A stretch of DNA of 28,805 nucleotides, from contig JBKPCD010000208.1 of NCBI GenBank assembly GCA_046727175.1, positions 1 to 28,805 of the forward strand, read 5' to 3'. Source of the DNA: JBKPCD01 sp046727175 (GTDB lineage: Bacteria; Acidobacteriota; Vicinamibacteria; Vicinamibacterales; 2-12-FULL-66-21). This document shows, piece after piece, positions 16,174 through 24,539 of this stretch. Made by a program: the position numbers and the translations under genes. Position 1 is the stretch's first letter. Each line of letters opens with the position of its first letter. The notes under the pieces are model-generated. The model had not been told where the DNA came from, searched no databases, and saw nothing but the letters and a program-made list of their open reading frames with translations.

Positions 16174-16351
16174 TCATCCGACACGAATACGACGCGTGCT
16201 CAGCGGTGAGATTCGTGCCAGATCGCCGAAATCGCGGGTGAAGAACGGTCAACCCGTGGCGAAGCGCACAGGCGGTGATGAGGCAGTCCAAGCCCGAGCG
16301 CGGCGATACAAATCAACGGGCCTCATCGAACACCGCGCGCTCGAGTCGAAC
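16174..16351 (-). pseudogene. decayed vapC (PIN-domain toxin) remnant
   Basis: Three short pieces in different frames line up in order with the second half of VapC ribonuclease toxins: VRLERAVFDEAR, DLYRRARA, then DCLITACALRHGLTVL, then TRDFGDLARISPLS with a stop at 16174. The DCLIxAxALRHGLTVL stretch contains the acidic residue that helps bind Mg. At least two frameshifts and a short deletion are needed to join them, so it is not functional. No intact antitoxin gene is visible beside it. It lies between the truncated dehydrogenase and the third receptor. Confidence 0.7.
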
Positions 16352-16402
16352 CGAAGGCGGGACAACCCCGCGAGCAGAACGGCAAGCCTCTTCCACGCCC
16401 GG

Positions 16403-19360
16403 TCAGAAATTCAGCCTCAACATGAACTGCATCTGCCGCGCCGTGCCGGTGCCGTAGCCAGTGTTGAGCGGCCCGGTGATGCGGCCGAACGATGCGGGCG
16501 AGGTGACGGCGGTGCCCGGAGCGCCGAGGTTCACGCGATTGAACACGTTGAACGCCTCGGCCCGGAACTCGAAATTGCGCGGGCCGTTGATCACGAAGCG
16601 CTTCTGCAGCGCGAGGTCGACCTGGAAGAGACCCGGCGCGCGCACGATGTTACGGCCCGCGTTGCCCCAGGTGCCGCGTGCAGGCACCACGAACGCTGCG
16701 GGATTGAACCACTGTTCCGGCGTCTGGGTGGCTGAGTAGAGATCCACGCCGGCCACGCGATCGGCGCGCTGGTTCGAATTGTTGCCGTCGGGCAGGTCCC
16801 CCGAGCTGCGGCTCGCGGTCACGGTCAGCGGCCGGCCGGTCCGCGCCTGCAGAAGACCCGACAGCTGCCATCCGCCGAAGACGTGACGCAGGATCCCCTC
16901 GCTATTCCGGCCGTCACGTCCGAACGGCAGCTCGTACACCCCATTCATCGTGAGGGTGTGCCGAACGTCCTGGTTCGTGGAGGCGTACTCACAGGTGCGG
17001 CACGAGACATTCTGCGGCGTTGCCGATTCCCCTCCCCCGAGGGAACCCTCATCGAACGCATGCGACCACATGTACTGTGTCCCGAGCTGCAGACCGTTGG
17101 CTGCGCGCCGGTACAGCGAGAACTGAAAGGCGTTGAAGTTCGTACTGGACCCGCTCGACTTGATGTCGACGCGGCCGAACTGCGAGAGCGGCCGCTGGCC
17201 CGTGGCCGGATCGATGTTGTTTACGTAGCTGCGATCCAGCATGTGATGCCCTTCGTTCCCGATGTAACCGACCTGCATCGTGAGCCGCCACGGCAGCGCC
17301 TGCTGAACCGTCAGACTGTAATGTTCGGCGTACTGATCGACGCGGTGCTCGTCGACCGCGCGTGCCGCGTTACCAACGTTCGCGGCGAGGTCGAGGAACG
17401 GATCGATCGGATACGACAGCGTCGGCGCCTCCGACCGCGTGAGCGTGGTCCGGGCACCGGCGTTGTCGATCGGCGCGAATACGTCGTCGTTCTGCCCTGG
17501 TCCGAAGAACACGCCGAACCCGGCGCGAATGACGGTATTGTCGTTGAATCGGGCCGGTGCCCACGCAAACCCCACACGGGGCCCGAAATTATTGTAGTCC
17601 GGGTCGTACCAGCGCGTCCCGGGTGCACAGAAGCCATTGCAGTTGATCCGCCAGACCTTGTCGCGACCGTCCTTCTCTACGGGAACCGTATAGAACTCAT
17701 ACCGCAAGCCAGCGTTGATCGTCAGGTTCGACCTCCATGTAATGTCGTCCTGCAGATAGCCGAGGTACCACCAGCGCTGTCCCTGCACGACCGGGAAATC
17801 AACGATGCTGAAGTTGTCGAGCCGGTTGTTCTGGAAGTTTGGACGGCTGGTGTACATCAGCGTCGTCGTATCGCCTTCGCCGACATCGATCAGGATACGG
17901 CGAACTTCCCCACCGGCCTTGATGTTGTGGCGGCCGCGCACGACGGCGATGTCGCCCAGGACGCTGTACGTGCTGCCGTCCTCGATGATCTCCTGCGGTC
18001 CCGTGATGTTGGTGAATCCCGACACGCTGAACTGCTCGCTGCTGGGACCCGTTCGCACGGAGTCGCGATTCGACTGGTTGTAGCCGAACTTCATCTCGCT
18101 GACGACCGTTGGTGCAAGGATGCGCTGGAACTGGACCGTCAAATTTGCCGGCCGGATGAAGTTCGCCGTTGAGCCCGTGTCCCCCGGATTCACGAGGTCC
18201 GCTTTGTCGAAGTTATACCGGGCAAGAATGCTCGTCTTCTCGGAAAACCGATGGTCCACACGGAACAGGGCTGCGTTCTGGTCGTTCGTCACCTCTTCCG
18301 TGCCCAGCCAGTCGTCGATGTCGACGTTGCTCGTCGGGCGCGTGCCTGCTGGATAGATTGCGACGATCGAAGCAAGGGCCTGCGTAACGCCGGCCCGATA
18401 GCTCGCGCTCGGGACCTGACGAGTGAAGCTGCGCGTCTGCCTCTGGCGGATGCCCTCATAGTTGCTAAAGAAGAACGTTCGCTGCGGGACGATCGGCCCG
18501 CCGATGTTGCCCCCGAACTGGTTCAGGCTGAAGGGCGGCATCTCGCCTACCGTGCCGAACGGACGCGCGTCGAACACGTCATTACGGATGAAATCGAATG
18601 CTGTCCCCCGAAACCGGTTGGTGCCGGTCTTGGAGATCAACTGCACAACGCCGCCCGCGGCGGTGCCGGACTCGGCCGAGTACAGGGTGGAGCTCACGCG
18701 GAATTCCGCGATCGACTCGCTGCTGATAATCAGGCGTGCATCGCTATCCTGACGTGGATCCTTGACGCCCGTAGCGTCGATGCCGTCGAACGTCCAGTTG
18801 TTGTCGTCGCGCGCCCGGCCTACGAACCGCGTGCTCAGGTGCGTGCCGTCACCGGTGTTGATAGCGCCTGGCGCGAGCAGCATCAAGCCGGCCCAATGCC
18901 GGCCGGCAAGCGGGAGCTCCTTCAAGTGCGCTGCCTGGATAACGGTGCCGATGGAAGGCGAGGTTCGATCGAGGAGCGGGGCGGTTCCCTCCACGGTCAC
19001 CACTTCCTCGAGCTGCCCGACCTCCATTTTGAGATCCAGCTCGAGGCTCTGCCCGATCTCGAGCTTGACGTCGGGCTGTCGAAGGCTTTTGAACCCTGCC
19101 AGTTCGGCGGTGATCGCGTATCCCCCAGCCGGGAGGAAGTTGAAGACGTACACGCCGGCCGCATTCGTGACAGTTTCCCGCGCAAGGCCGGTAGCGGGCG
19201 AGTGTAGTCTGACGGTGACGCCAGGAAGGACGCCGCCGCCCGTATCCGTGACCGTGCCGTGCAAGGTCGCGTTGCTCGTCTGCGCGGCCGCGGCCGCGGC
19301 GAGAGCGGCAGTGAGGAACCCGACGAACATCAATCGCAACGACGGAGATCCTGCTTGCAT
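16403..19360 (-). CDS. Oar-like TonB-dependent receptor
   Basis: This 985-residue receptor starts at the ATG at 19358-19360 with AAGGGAG upstream. An alanine-rich signal peptide ends near AAAQ. CarboxypepD_reg domain: about residues 30-110 (LHGTVTDTGGGVLPGVTVRL, FLPAGGYAITAELAGFKSL). Plug: about 120-250 (HLKELPLAGRHWAGLMLLAP, NNWTFDGIDATGV, GTAAGGVVQLISKTGTNRFR). The barrel ends in RQMQFMLRLNF, a proper C-terminal aromatic. It is only moderately similar in motif wording to the receptor at 5031, so the two are unlikely to be recent duplicates. It is on the opposite strand from the phosphatase genes and shares a 294-base divergent gap with them. Its substrate is unknown. Confidence 0.93.
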   Translation of the reverse strand: MQAGSPSLRLMFVGFLTAALAAAAAAQTSNATLHGTVTDTGGGVLPGVTVRLHSPATGLARETVTNAAGVYVFNFLPAGGYAITAELAGFKSLRQPDVKLEIGQSLELDLKMEVGQLEEVVTVEGTAPLLDRTSPSIGTVIQAAHLKELPLAGRHWAGLMLLAPGAINTGDGTHLSTRFVGRARDDNNWTFDGIDATGVKDPRQDSDARLIISSESIAEFRVSSTLYSAESGTAAGGVVQLISKTGTNRFRGTAFDFIRNDVFDARPFGTVGEMPPFSLNQFGGNIGGPIVPQRTFFFSNYEGIRQRQTRSFTRQVPSASYRAGVTQALASIVAIYPAGTRPTSNVDIDDWLGTEEVTNDQNAALFRVDHRFSEKTSILARYNFDKADLVNPGDTGSTANFIRPANLTVQFQRILAPTVVSEMKFGYNQSNRDSVRTGPSSEQFSVSGFTNITGPQEIIEDGSTYSVLGDIAVVRGRHNIKAGGEVRRILIDVGEGDTTTLMYTSRPNFQNNRLDNFSIVDFPVVQGQRWWYLGYLQDDITWRSNLTINAGLRYEFYTVPVEKDGRDKVWRINCNGFCAPGTRWYDPDYNNFGPRVGFAWAPARFNDNTVIRAGFGVFFGPGQNDDVFAPIDNAGARTTLTRSEAPTLSYPIDPFLDLAANVGNAARAVDEHRVDQYAEHYSLTVQQALPWRLTMQVGYIGNEGHHMLDRSYVNNIDPATGQRPLSQFGRVDIKSSGSSTNFNAFQFSLYRRAANGLQLGTQYMWSHAFDEGSLGGGESATPQNVSCRTCEYASTNQDVRHTLTMNGVYELPFGRDGRNSEGILRHVFGGWQLSGLLQARTGRPLTVTASRSSGDLPDGNNSNQRADRVAGVDLYSATQTPEQWFNPAAFVVPARGTWGNAGRNIVRAPGLFQVDLALQKRFVINGPRNFEFRAEAFNVFNRVNLGAPGTAVTSPASFGRITGPLNTGYGTGTARQMQFMLRLNF

Positions 19361-19464
19361 CGACGACTCCCTTCAGCCGAGGTGAACGCCGTGTGCCGCT
19401 CCGCGATGGCGCGCGGTGGGGATCGTTTACGATTGTTTTTGACCGATTCTGTCCGGTTCGGCGT

Positions 19465-19492
19465 AGTTTAGTCGCGGTCGCATCGAAGTCAA
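19465..19492 (-). promoter_or_regulatory. sigma70-like promoter for the third receptor
   Basis: On the minus strand TTGACT (19487-19492) and TAAACT (19465-19470) are separated by 16 bases. They stand about 105 bases upstream of the receptor start. This is the best promoter-like match I saw in the window. The rest of the 19361-19654 gap holds no gene I can support. A plus-strand frame ending at 19617 is open but unrecognised. Confidence 0.45.
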
Positions 19493-19654
19493 GCAGTCAA
19501 GGTCGAGAGACCATCGTGTTCGCCGAACAACATCGAGGGACATGGGGCGACGAGATCCAGGCAGTCGATGCATTCGTCGCCCTCGTCGAGAGCCGCTTCG
19601 GCGAGGGCAGCGCGTAGAATACGCAAATCCGCCTGAATGGAGCGGTTCACTCCA

Positions 19655-21100
19655 ATGCGAACCAACCTGAGATCGATCGCAGCCGCGACAGTGCTGACGT
19701 GCGCCGTCTCTCTTGCGGCGGCCTGCCTCGGCGGCCGGGCTCCCATACAGCAACCACGGCCCGCGGCATCCACGAGGCCCCAGGCCCCCGCTGCGCGCCC
19801 GACGCAGAGCCCCGCGCCGGCCAAAACGCAGTCAGCCGGCGAGCGCGCCCGCAAACTGCCGATGCCGCTCCGAGAACGAGCTCAGGCCGCGCTGACAGAG
19901 CAGGGCGAGGGAAAGCGCGGCGATCTCGTAGAAGAGTTGATCAAAGCGAATCCCGCAGCAACGCTCGACTTTGCGTTGGCACTCCTCGAAGAAGACCCGT
20001 CACCTGTGGTGCGTGCTGAGATACTGGACGAACTCGAGAAGGATAGTGATCCGCGAGTGGGACCAGCACTGGAACGACGCCTGCTGCACGACCCGGACCC
20101 CAAGATCGCGATGGCCGCGCTGGAGGTTCTGCGCCGGAGGGCCACCCAGCCGCTGCTCGAACTGCTCGAGCGACGGGTAAAAGTCGTCGAAGCCGCCGGT
20201 GATCACGAGCAGCTACACATCCTTTCGAAGGAGCATGAACGATGGACGACCGTCGTTCGGGGCGGTCTACTTCCGACGTTCATGCAACAGCCCCCGCCGG
20301 TGTTTGCCGCAGTGCCGGCGGACTGGCCGGTTCGCGTCCTCGCGTTCGGCGATTTTGGCGACGGCAGTGATGCGCAGAAGCAGGTCGCCACAGCGATGCT
20401 TCGGTACCACCGGGAGAAGCGATTCGACTTCGCGATCACACTGGGCGACAACTTCTACTCGACGGGAATGGAAAGTCCGGCGGATCCGCGGTGGAAAACG
20501 TGGTGGAGCGACCTCTACGATCCGCTGCGCATCCCGTTCTACGCCACACTGGGCAACCACGATTGGGGTCAGCCGAACAGCCCGGCCGCGGAAATCATCT
20601 TTACGCAGCAAAGCCCTAGCTGGCGCATGCCCGCCGCTTACTACACGTTCACCGCTGGCGACGCGCAGTTCTTCGCGCTCGACACCGACATCATCTCGGA
20701 GAAGCAGCTCCTCTGGCTGAAGGAGGCGCTGCAGGCCAGCCAGGCACGTTGGAAGGTAGTCTATGGACACCACCCGATTTATTCAGAGGGGCAGCACGAG
20801 GACAACAACACGAAAATCGCCCAGCTGCTTCCCGTGCTGCGTGAGCGCGCCGACGTGTACCTGGCCGGCCACGATCACGATATGCAGCACCTCAAGCCGG
20901 AAGGTCGCCTGCACTTCTTCGTGGCCGGATCCGGCGGCAAGCTGCGCCCGATCTCCCCAGGTCCACGGTCTTTGTTCGCGAAAAGTGCAAATGGATTTGC
21001 CGTCGTCGAAGTGCAGCAGGAGTCGCTAGCGGTCGTCTTCATAAGCGTGGGTGGAGAAGAGCTGTATCGCTACCGAATCACGACAGCGACCACACAATAG
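19655..21100 (+). CDS. purple-acid-phosphatase-type exported metallophosphatase with HEAT-like region
   Basis: The product is about 481 residues from the ATG at 19655; an ATG at 19637 is also possible. A hydrophobic signal segment (TVLTCAVSLAAACLGG) is followed by a Pro/Ala-rich linker, then a helical HEAT-like stretch (about 95-180; SPVVRAEILDELEKDSDPRV, DPKIAMAALEVLRRRA). The calcineurin-like domain (about 225-440) carries all five metal motifs of purple acid phosphatases: GDFGDG, GDNFYSTG, GNHDWG, YGHHPIY and GHDHDMQHL. This type of enzyme removes phosphate from organic monoesters, usually outside the cytoplasm. The cysteine in AAAC could be a lipid anchor, but the lipobox is imperfect. 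The PafA-like gene follows 30 bases downstream, so both are probably co-transcribed. Substrate is not determined by the sequence. Confidence 0.87.
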   Translation: MRTNLRSIAAATVLTCAVSLAAACLGGRAPIQQPRPAASTRPQAPAARPTQSPAPAKTQSAGERARKLPMPLRERAQAALTEQGEGKRGDLVEELIKANPAATLDFALALLEEDPSPVVRAEILDELEKDSDPRVGPALERRLLHDPDPKIAMAALEVLRRRATQPLLELLERRVKVVEAAGDHEQLHILSKEHERWTTVVRGGLLPTFMQQPPPVFAAVPADWPVRVLAFGDFGDGSDAQKQVATAMLRYHREKRFDFAITLGDNFYSTGMESPADPRWKTWWSDLYDPLRIPFYATLGNHDWGQPNSPAAEIIFTQQSPSWRMPAAYYTFTAGDAQFFALDTDIISEKQLLWLKEALQASQARWKVVYGHHPIYSEGQHEDNNTKIAQLLPVLRERADVYLAGHDHDMQHLKPEGRLHFFVAGSGGKLRPISPGPRSLFAKSANGFAVVEVQQESLAVVFISVGGEELYRYRITTATTQ

Positions 21101-21130
21101 GATTTTGGTCCACGTCTGATGAGGTTATCG

Positions 21131-22747
21131 ATGAAAAGGACACTGACCTTCCTTCTTGCGCTGGGCGCGCTCATCTCACCAGACCCTCGTGCGCAGCAGG
21201 CGCAAGGAGCCCAGGACGTTCGACTGGTGCTCTTAATCGCCGTCGATCAGTTCAGGTACGACTACCTGACGCGGTTCCGAAGTGATTTCACGGGCGGATT
21301 CAAGAAGCTGCTGACCGACGGGGCCGTGTTCACGGACGCGTACCTGGAACACTACCCCACTGTGACGGCGATCGGACACGCGACGATGTTGTCGGGGGCC
21401 ACACCGTCGGTGAGCGGGATCATCGGGAACGACTGGTTCGATCGCGAGTCGGGGAAAACGGTCGCCAGTGTCACCGACACGACGGTGAAGCCAGTTGGCG
21501 CGCCAGACGCGGCCGCTGCATCGCCGCGACGGCTGCTGGTCAGTACGCTCGGCGACGAAATAAAGCTCGCGTCGGGAGCACCCAAAGGTGCTGCAGATGC
21601 TCCGCGCGTCATCGGTGTCTCGCTGAAGGATCGGTCGGCGATCATGCCCGTCGGCAGAGGGGCGGACGCGGCGTACTGGTTCGACACGAAGTCCGGTTGT
21701 TTCGTGACGAGCACCTATTACATGAACGAAGCGCCGGCCTGGGTACGCGCCTTCAACGAGAGGCACCTCTCGGACTCCTTCGCTGGCCAGGCCTGGATGC
21801 GGGTTGCACCGCCGTCCGCTATCCTCCGTCAGCTGCCAAAGGAGCCTGGCTCCAGCTTGAATGAGGCGGTCTATGGAAGCCCGTTCGGCAACGAGATGCT
21901 GCTCGATTTTGCAACGGAAGCGCTGTCGCAGGAGCGGCTCGGGCAACGCGGCGTCACCGATTTGCTTTCCGTGAGCTTCTCGTCGACAGATTCGGTTGGT
22001 CACACCTACGGACCCGATTCGCCGCAGGTGCGCGACATTGCCATCCGAACCGATCGCGTGATTGGAGAACTGCTGGAGCGCCTGGACAAACTCGTTGGCC
22101 TGCCGCACACGCTCATCGCGTTGACGTCCGACCACGGCGTGGCGCCAGTGCCCGAGACCCTTACGCAGCGCTCGCTGCCGGGCGGTCGGATGACGAACAA
22201 GGAATTGTTCGGCGCGATCGAGCAAGGGCTTGCATCGCGATTTGGCGCCGGGCAGTGGTTGATGGCGACTGCGGGATCATCGCCATATCTCAACTACTCG
22301 CTCATCGCCCAGCTGCAGCTCGATCCGACCGACGTTCGTCGCGTCGCGGCGAACGCGGCGCTAGCGGTCCCTCACGTTGCGCGTGTGTACACACGCGACC
22401 AATTGCTGCGCGGCGAGGTCGCGAGCGACCTGATCGGCCGCCGTGTGCTGCGCGGCTTCAACGCGCAGCGTTCAGGCGATCTCGAAATCATCCTCGAGCC
22501 GTTCTGGATGCGGCAGGCGACAGGGACGACGCATGGGAGCCCGTACAACTACGATGCCCATATCCCGCTGATTCTCATGGGGCGTCGCATCAAGCCGGGC
22601 ACCTACTTCGATCACGTCGCACTCAACGACCTCGCGCCCACGCTCGCAACACTGATTGACGTCGAGCCCCCGGCAGGTTCGTCCGGCCGTGTGCTGACCG
22701 AGGCGATCGATAATGCCAGCAGCACGGTCGCTATCCCTCGACGCTGA
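21131..22747 (+). CDS. PafA-like alkaline phosphatase
   Basis: The 538-residue protein starts at the ATG at 21131 (GAGG seven bases upstream) with a signal peptide ending near PRAQQ. It belongs to the alkaline-phosphatase superfamily and keeps the PafA set: Asp39 (LLIAVDQFRYDY), nucleophile Thr79 (HYPTVTAIGHA), Asn100 (GIIGNDW), Lys166 and Arg168 (VSLKDRSAIMPVG), Asp287 and His291 (SFSSTDSVGHTYGP), Asp334 and His335 (LTSDHG), and His468 (TTHGSPYNYDAH). The Lys/Arg pair marks phosphate-irrepressible monoesterases and separates them from diesterase relatives. It therefore probably releases phosphate from a wide range of monoesters in the periplasm. It lies between the purple-acid-type phosphatase and mmsA, all on the same strand. 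Confidence 0.9.
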   Translation: MKRTLTFLLALGALISPDPRAQQAQGAQDVRLVLLIAVDQFRYDYLTRFRSDFTGGFKKLLTDGAVFTDAYLEHYPTVTAIGHATMLSGATPSVSGIIGNDWFDRESGKTVASVTDTTVKPVGAPDAAAASPRRLLVSTLGDEIKLASGAPKGAADAPRVIGVSLKDRSAIMPVGRGADAAYWFDTKSGCFVTSTYYMNEAPAWVRAFNERHLSDSFAGQAWMRVAPPSAILRQLPKEPGSSLNEAVYGSPFGNEMLLDFATEALSQERLGQRGVTDLLSVSFSSTDSVGHTYGPDSPQVRDIAIRTDRVIGELLERLDKLVGLPHTLIALTSDHGVAPVPETLTQRSLPGGRMTNKELFGAIEQGLASRFGAGQWLMATAGSSPYLNYSLIAQLQLDPTDVRRVAANAALAVPHVARVYTRDQLLRGEVASDLIGRRVLRGFNAQRSGDLEIILEPFWMRQATGTTHGSPYNYDAHIPLILMGRRIKPGTYFDHVALNDLAPTLATLIDVEPPAGSSGRVLTEAIDNASSTVAIPRR

Positions 22748-22834
22748 CGGCTGGAGGCAAAGGCGACAAGAATCACAGTTCGGCGTCCTGTCGCACCGGC
22801 GGGCTGATCGCTAGTTTACCCAGGGAGGGTTGTC

Positions 22835-24295
22835 ATGCAGAACTACATTCAAGGAGAGTGGCGGCAATCTCCTGCGGCCGACACGTTGCCCGTCGTCAAT
22901 CCAGCCACGGGCGAAGAACTCGACCGCACACCGCTCTCGACTCCTTCCGAACTCGACCAGGCGGCGCAGGCCGCATTCCGAGCCTTCCCGGCCTGGCGCC
23001 GCGTGCCAGTTACGGAGCGGGTGCAGTTTCTCTTCAGATTGAAAATGCTTCTGGAGGAACACTTCGAGGAGTTGTCGCGCACGATTACCATCGAGTGCGG
23101 CAAGACGCTGGCCGAATCACGCGGTGAACTGCGTCGCGCGATCGAGAATGTCGAAGTCGCGTGCGGAACGCCCACACTCATTCAGGGGTACAACTCAGAA
23201 GACATCTCGACCGGCATCGACGAGATCATGATTCGTCAGCCGGTCGGCGTCTGCGCGATCATCGGGCCGTTCAACTTCCCGGGGATGATCCCGTTCTGGT
23301 TCCTGCCGTACGCGCTCGCCTGCGGCAATACGGCGATCGTGAAGCCCTCGGAACGCGTGCCGTTGACGATGCAAAAGGTCTTTGGGTTGCTGGACTCGCT
23401 GGGACTGCCTCCGGGGGTTGTGAATCTCGTGAACGGTGGCCGCGAAGTCGTTGACGCGATCCTCGAGCACCGGCTCATCCGCGCCGTCAGCTTCGTCGGA
23501 TCGAGCGCCGTCGCGCGGCACGTCTATGCGAAGGGCGCTGCTGCGGGAAAGCGCGTGCAATGCCAGGGCGGCGCGAAGAATCCCGTCGTGGTGCTGCCCG
23601 ACGCCGACGTCGAATCGGCGTCCGACATCGTCGCCGATAGCGCGTTCGGATGCGCGGGGCAGCGCTGTCTCGCCGCGTCGTTTGCGATTGCGGTTGGCGA
23701 TGTGGCAGCGCCATTCATTGAAGCCATGGAGCAGAGAGCGACCGCCCGTGTCACCGGCAATGGCCTCGAAGCCGGCGTCCAGATGGGGCCGGTCATCACG
23801 CGTGAAAGCCGCACTCGAATCGAAGGACTCGTCGCCCAGGCTATTCGGGACGGCGCCAGGGCAATCGTCGATGGGCGGAATCCCGCCATGCCGAAATATC
23901 CCGCGGGCCATTTCGTGAGGCCAACCGTCCTCGACAGCCTCCCCTTGGAGAGCGAGATCGCGCGGACCGAAATCTTCGGCCCGGTGCTCTCAATCCATCG
24001 CGTGGACGACATCGAGGCGGCGATTGCCGTCGTCAACAGCGGCGGATACGGAAATCAGGCGAGCATCTTCACAACCAGCGGCGCCAACGCCCGCAAGTTT
24101 CGGTACGAAGCTGAGGTTGGGAATGTCGGCATCAATGTCGGCGTTGCCGCGCCGATGGCATTCTTTCCATTCAGCGGGGCACGAGAGAGTTTCTTTGGCG
24201 ACCTGCATGGACAGGGACGTGATGCGATCGAGTTCTTCACGCAGGAGAAAGTGGTCGTCGAGCGCTGGCCGAAAGAATGGTCGCGGAGGTTCTAA
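22835..24295 (+). CDS. mmsA: CoA-acylating (methyl)malonate-semialdehyde dehydrogenase
   Basis: This enzyme (MmsA, called IolA in inositol pathways) turns malonate semialdehyde into acetyl-CoA and CO2 with NAD and CoA, or methylmalonate semialdehyde into propionyl-CoA in valine breakdown. The 486-residue length is typical. GPFNFPGMIPFWFLPYALAC with Asn147, IVKPSERVPLTMQKV, the catalytic GCAGQRCLA with Cys278, EIFGPVL, GNQASIFTT, NVGVAAPMAFFPFSGARES and FFGDLHGQGRDAIEFFTQEK identify it clearly. Most members have His in GGAKNH; here it is Pro. Start ATG 22835 follows GGGAGGG. The gene is 88 bases after the PafA-like gene, perhaps in the same transcript, and would complete the inositol pathway encoded 7 kb upstream. 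Confidence 0.93.
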   Translation: MQNYIQGEWRQSPAADTLPVVNPATGEELDRTPLSTPSELDQAAQAAFRAFPAWRRVPVTERVQFLFRLKMLLEEHFEELSRTITIECGKTLAESRGELRRAIENVEVACGTPTLIQGYNSEDISTGIDEIMIRQPVGVCAIIGPFNFPGMIPFWFLPYALACGNTAIVKPSERVPLTMQKVFGLLDSLGLPPGVVNLVNGGREVVDAILEHRLIRAVSFVGSSAVARHVYAKGAAAGKRVQCQGGAKNPVVVLPDADVESASDIVADSAFGCAGQRCLAASFAIAVGDVAAPFIEAMEQRATARVTGNGLEAGVQMGPVITRESRTRIEGLVAQAIRDGARAIVDGRNPAMPKYPAGHFVRPTVLDSLPLESEIARTEIFGPVLSIHRVDDIEAAIAVVNSGGYGNQASIFTTSGANARKFRYEAEVGNVGINVGVAAPMAFFPFSGARESFFGDLHGQGRDAIEFFTQEKVVVERWPKEWSRRF

Positions 24296-24334
24296 TCGTC
24301 AATGGTGACGCGCTGCGATTGGCCGCATACCGGA

Positions 24335-24356
24335 GGCGGGGTCTGAAGACCCCGCC
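24335..24356. terminator. perfect GC-rich hairpin after mmsA
   Basis: GGCGGGGTC (24335-24343) pairs exactly with GACCCCGCC (24348-24356) around a four-base TGAA loop, 40 bases after the mmsA stop. There is no T-tract, so termination may be Rho-assisted or the hairpin may just protect the 3' end. It lies between convergent genes. Confidence 0.5.
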
Positions 24357-24388
24357 CCACGGCAAGTGAACGCGCCGGTTGCGACCCG

Positions 24389-24536
24389 AACCCCAAGCCG
24401 ACGATTCCGGAACCCCGAGCCCCGATTCCCGAAACTCCGAGCCCCGACCCCGAATCCCGGCACCAACGAGCTACCGAGCTACTGAACGACCGAGCGACCG
24501 GCAGCACCTGCTGAGCAGCTACCGAGCCCCGAACAA
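24389..24536. repeat. low-complexity CCCGA-word region, G-quadruplex-capable on the minus strand
   Basis: The stretch consists of short words beginning CGA, such as CGAGCCC, CGATTCC, CGACCC and CGAATCC, then CGAGCTAC and CGAGCGAC. Between 24413 and 24458 six runs of three or more C occur with short spacers, so the minus strand has six G-runs. That meets the usual G-quadruplex pattern. It lies just downstream of the Hsp70 gene, where it would be in that gene's 3' RNA. No coding frame is supported here. Confidence 0.75.
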
Positions 24537-24539
24537 CGC

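Noticed and set aside
16883..18172. A plus-strand open frame of about 429 codons opposite the third receptor
   Set aside because: Antisense to the well-supported receptor gene; no recognisable domain or ribosome site.
19393..19617. Plus-strand open frame ending in a plausible-looking tail (GTWGDEIQAVDAFVALVE)
   Set aside because: The tail looks somewhat protein-like, but the first half crosses the receptor's promoter region, no ribosome site or family match is seen, and I cannot separate it from chance.
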